Origin: an uncultured Muribaculaceae bacterium
GTDB lineage: Bacteria > Bacteroidota > Bacteroidia > Bacteroidales > Muribaculaceae
Reading direction: 5' to 3'
DNA: 64,000 nucleotides
NCBI GenBank assembly: GCA_910579845.1
Contig: CAJTWL010000007.1
Coordinates: 1-64,000 of the forward strand
Positions 63,166-64,000 of the stretch are shown here, one piece after another (positions within the stretch are counted from its first letter, which is position 1; the number at the start of each line of letters is the position of its first letter). Both the position numbers and the translations under genes were made by a program. The notes beneath the pieces were generated by a model. The model did not search any database. It was not told the DNA's origin and saw nothing but the letters and a program-made list of their open reading frames with translations.

Positions 63166-63404
63166 AATGAACATATAAAACGCAGTTATTTATTGACGGA
63201 TTTTGTCGCGGAGGGATGGAGCATACTCTCGTATGCGACTGACCGACAAGGCGAAATCCGTGATAAAGAACAAGTTTTATAGTTCAAGATCATTTCACTT
63301 ACATATATCGTTTAATTTTTATTACTTACTTATATATTTATAAGTGAAACTATAAAATTTGTTCTTTACGTATTGTCGGTAAATAACTGCTTTATATGTT
63401 CATT
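63166..63404 (+). repeat. Fold-back repeat G (different ends, shared core)
   Basis: Ends AATGAACATATAAA...GCAGTTATTTA (63166-63192) and their complement (63378-63404). Inner helices ACGGATTT/AAATCCGT (63196-63203/63254-63261), TTGTCG/CGACAA, and the apical stem GCATAC-TCTC-GTATGC (63221-63236), with GGAGGGATGGAG before and GACTGACCGA after. A second inverted pair AAAGAACAAGTTTTATAGTT / AACTATAAAATTTGTTCTTT (63265-63284/63348-63367) lies behind the core. Between the amylase stop and its terminator, so it is probably transcribed. Confidence 0.78.
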
Positions 63405-63451
63405 TGTTTTATCACTTGTTACTTGCTTATTAATTAAAGTTAATATTGTTG

Positions 63452-63488
63452 ATATAATGCAGGCAAACGAACCTGCATTATATTTTTA
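63452..63488 (+). terminator. Terminator of the amylase transcript
   Basis: ATATAATGCAGG (63452-63463) pairs perfectly with CCTGCATTATAT (63472-63483), loop 8, followed by TTTTTA. It is 325 bases past the amylase stop, with repeat G between. The remainder of 63489-63594 is an AT-rich leader of groES without a clear consensus promoter. Confidence 0.8.
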
Positions 63489-63594
63489 ATGTTTAATGAG
63501 ATAAAGTGCCTTGCATGGATATTATTATCATTGGCACAATATTTGAAATTATATAAATGACAATTTAACATATTAATTAAAACATAAAATAAAT

Positions 63595-63870
63595 ATGAAT
63601 ATCAAACCATTGGCGGATCGAGTTCTGATTGAACCGACTGCAGCGGAAGAAGTCACTATGGGTGGCATAATTATTCCTGATTCAGCAAAAGAAAAGCCGT
63701 TAAAAGGTAAAGTTTTGGCTGTCGGTCATGGCACCAAAGATGAACCTATGATTTTAAAGGAAGGAGATATTGTTCTTTACGGTAAATATGCTGGTACAGA
63801 GATAGAATTTGAAGGTACAAAATATTTAATGATGCGTCAGTCCGACGTATTGGCATTGATAGAAGGCTAA
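63595..63870 (+). CDS. groES: Co-chaperonin GroES
   Basis: 91 residues, normal length. Starts MNIKPLADRVLIEP and contains the mobile-loop region EEVTMGGIIIPDSAKEKPLK, the roof segment VLAVGHGTKDEP, and GDIVLYGKYAGTEIEFEG. Caps the GroEL chamber. groEL follows after 30 bases in the same operon. No CIRCE element was seen upstream. Confidence 0.97.
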   Translation: MNIKPLADRVLIEPTAAEEVTMGGIIIPDSAKEKPLKGKVLAVGHGTKDEPMILKEGDIVLYGKYAGTEIEFEGTKYLMMRQSDVLALIEG

Positions 63871-63900
63871 AATTAGGTCAATAATAGATATAAAAAAGTT

Positions 63901-64000
63901 ATGGCTAAAGAGATAAAATTCAATATTAAGGCGCGTGAAGAGCTTAAAAATGGTGTAGATGCTCTTGCAGATGCAGTCAAGGTGACATTAGGCCCCAAAG
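63901..64000 (+). CDS. groEL: Chaperonin GroEL, 5' part only
   Basis: The ATG at 63901 opens MAKEIKFNIKAREELKNGVD, then ALADAVKVTLGPK at the window edge, the invariant GroEL N-terminus including the start of the ATP-binding loop. The rest lies outside the window. Confidence 0.96.
   Translation, partial: MAKEIKFNIKAREELKNGVDALADAVKVTLGPK

Noticed and set aside
63531..63546. Sigma-54-like -24/-12 site (TTGGCAC, 5 bases, TTGA) before groES
   Set aside because: The -12 half lacks the key C of TTGC, no activator site or rpoN context is visible, and groES is normally a housekeeping-promoter gene.

Overview
The window looks like a chromosome segment of a low-GC Bacteroidales bacterium, most likely in or near the Muribaculaceae (this placement is inference). 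Supporting signs are FimA/Mfa-type fimbrial lipoproteins, DUF3575, DUF4906, DUF5106 and DUF4827 proteins, a complete moxR-bat aerotolerance operon, a PPi-dependent phosphofructokinase, Bacteroidetes promoters (-33 TTTG, -7 TAnnTTTG) before the tRNAs and mdh, and Por-type C-terminal tails.

Layout. 1-21 is the start of a minus-strand gene leaving the window. 325-11544 is a minus-strand fimbrial locus: DUF3575 protein, DUF3868/OmpA protein, Mfa1-like major subunit, internal terminator, Mfa2-like anchor, fimbrillin, large tip protein and a thioredoxin-like lipoprotein. 11993-16775 holds an MBOAT/SGNH O-acylation pair and mutS2. 16967-18593 has a tandem UspA protein and a small helix-turn-helix protein. 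18780-28583 is the operon moxR, DUF58, membrane partner, batA, batB, batC, a batD paralogue, batD, batE. 28891-37043 is a housekeeping run: DHH phosphoesterase, DUF4827, glmM, sppA, lpxK, then purine nucleoside phosphorylase and thiL. 37232-43434 holds mazG-topB, a bile-acid:Na+ symporter-like protein, mtnN, a Sua5/YciO protein and mdh. 43519-52680 holds a Spi-domain protein, an MFS transporter, a thioredoxin lipoprotein, pfp, and a glycosyltransferase, flippase-like and kdsB group. 53237-60960 contains tRNA-Cys, two secreted metallophosphoesterases, an epimerase, a CDF transporter, tRNA-Gln and an NlpC/P60 peptidase. 61679-64000 contains a GH13 amylase, groES and the start of groEL.

The most unusual content is a family of 185-215 bp fold-back repeats between genes: six full copies outside genes, one inside batD, and several truncated or solo-arm derivatives. 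They have about 20-bp terminal inverted repeats and sit between TTA/TAA triplets, which look like 3-bp TNA target duplications. The two arms match each other better than they match other copies. Two inner helices also change in a compensated way, around a shared core (GGAG, stem, 4-base loop, stem, GACCGATGA). A related element with different ends lies before groES, and one copy is nested in an older element near 61.2 kb. The batD copy adds exactly 62 stop-free codons inside the signal peptide; removing it on paper restores a normal signal peptide. In three places the flanking TTA is itself the stop codon of a neighbouring gene. I know of no description of this family, but I could not search databases.
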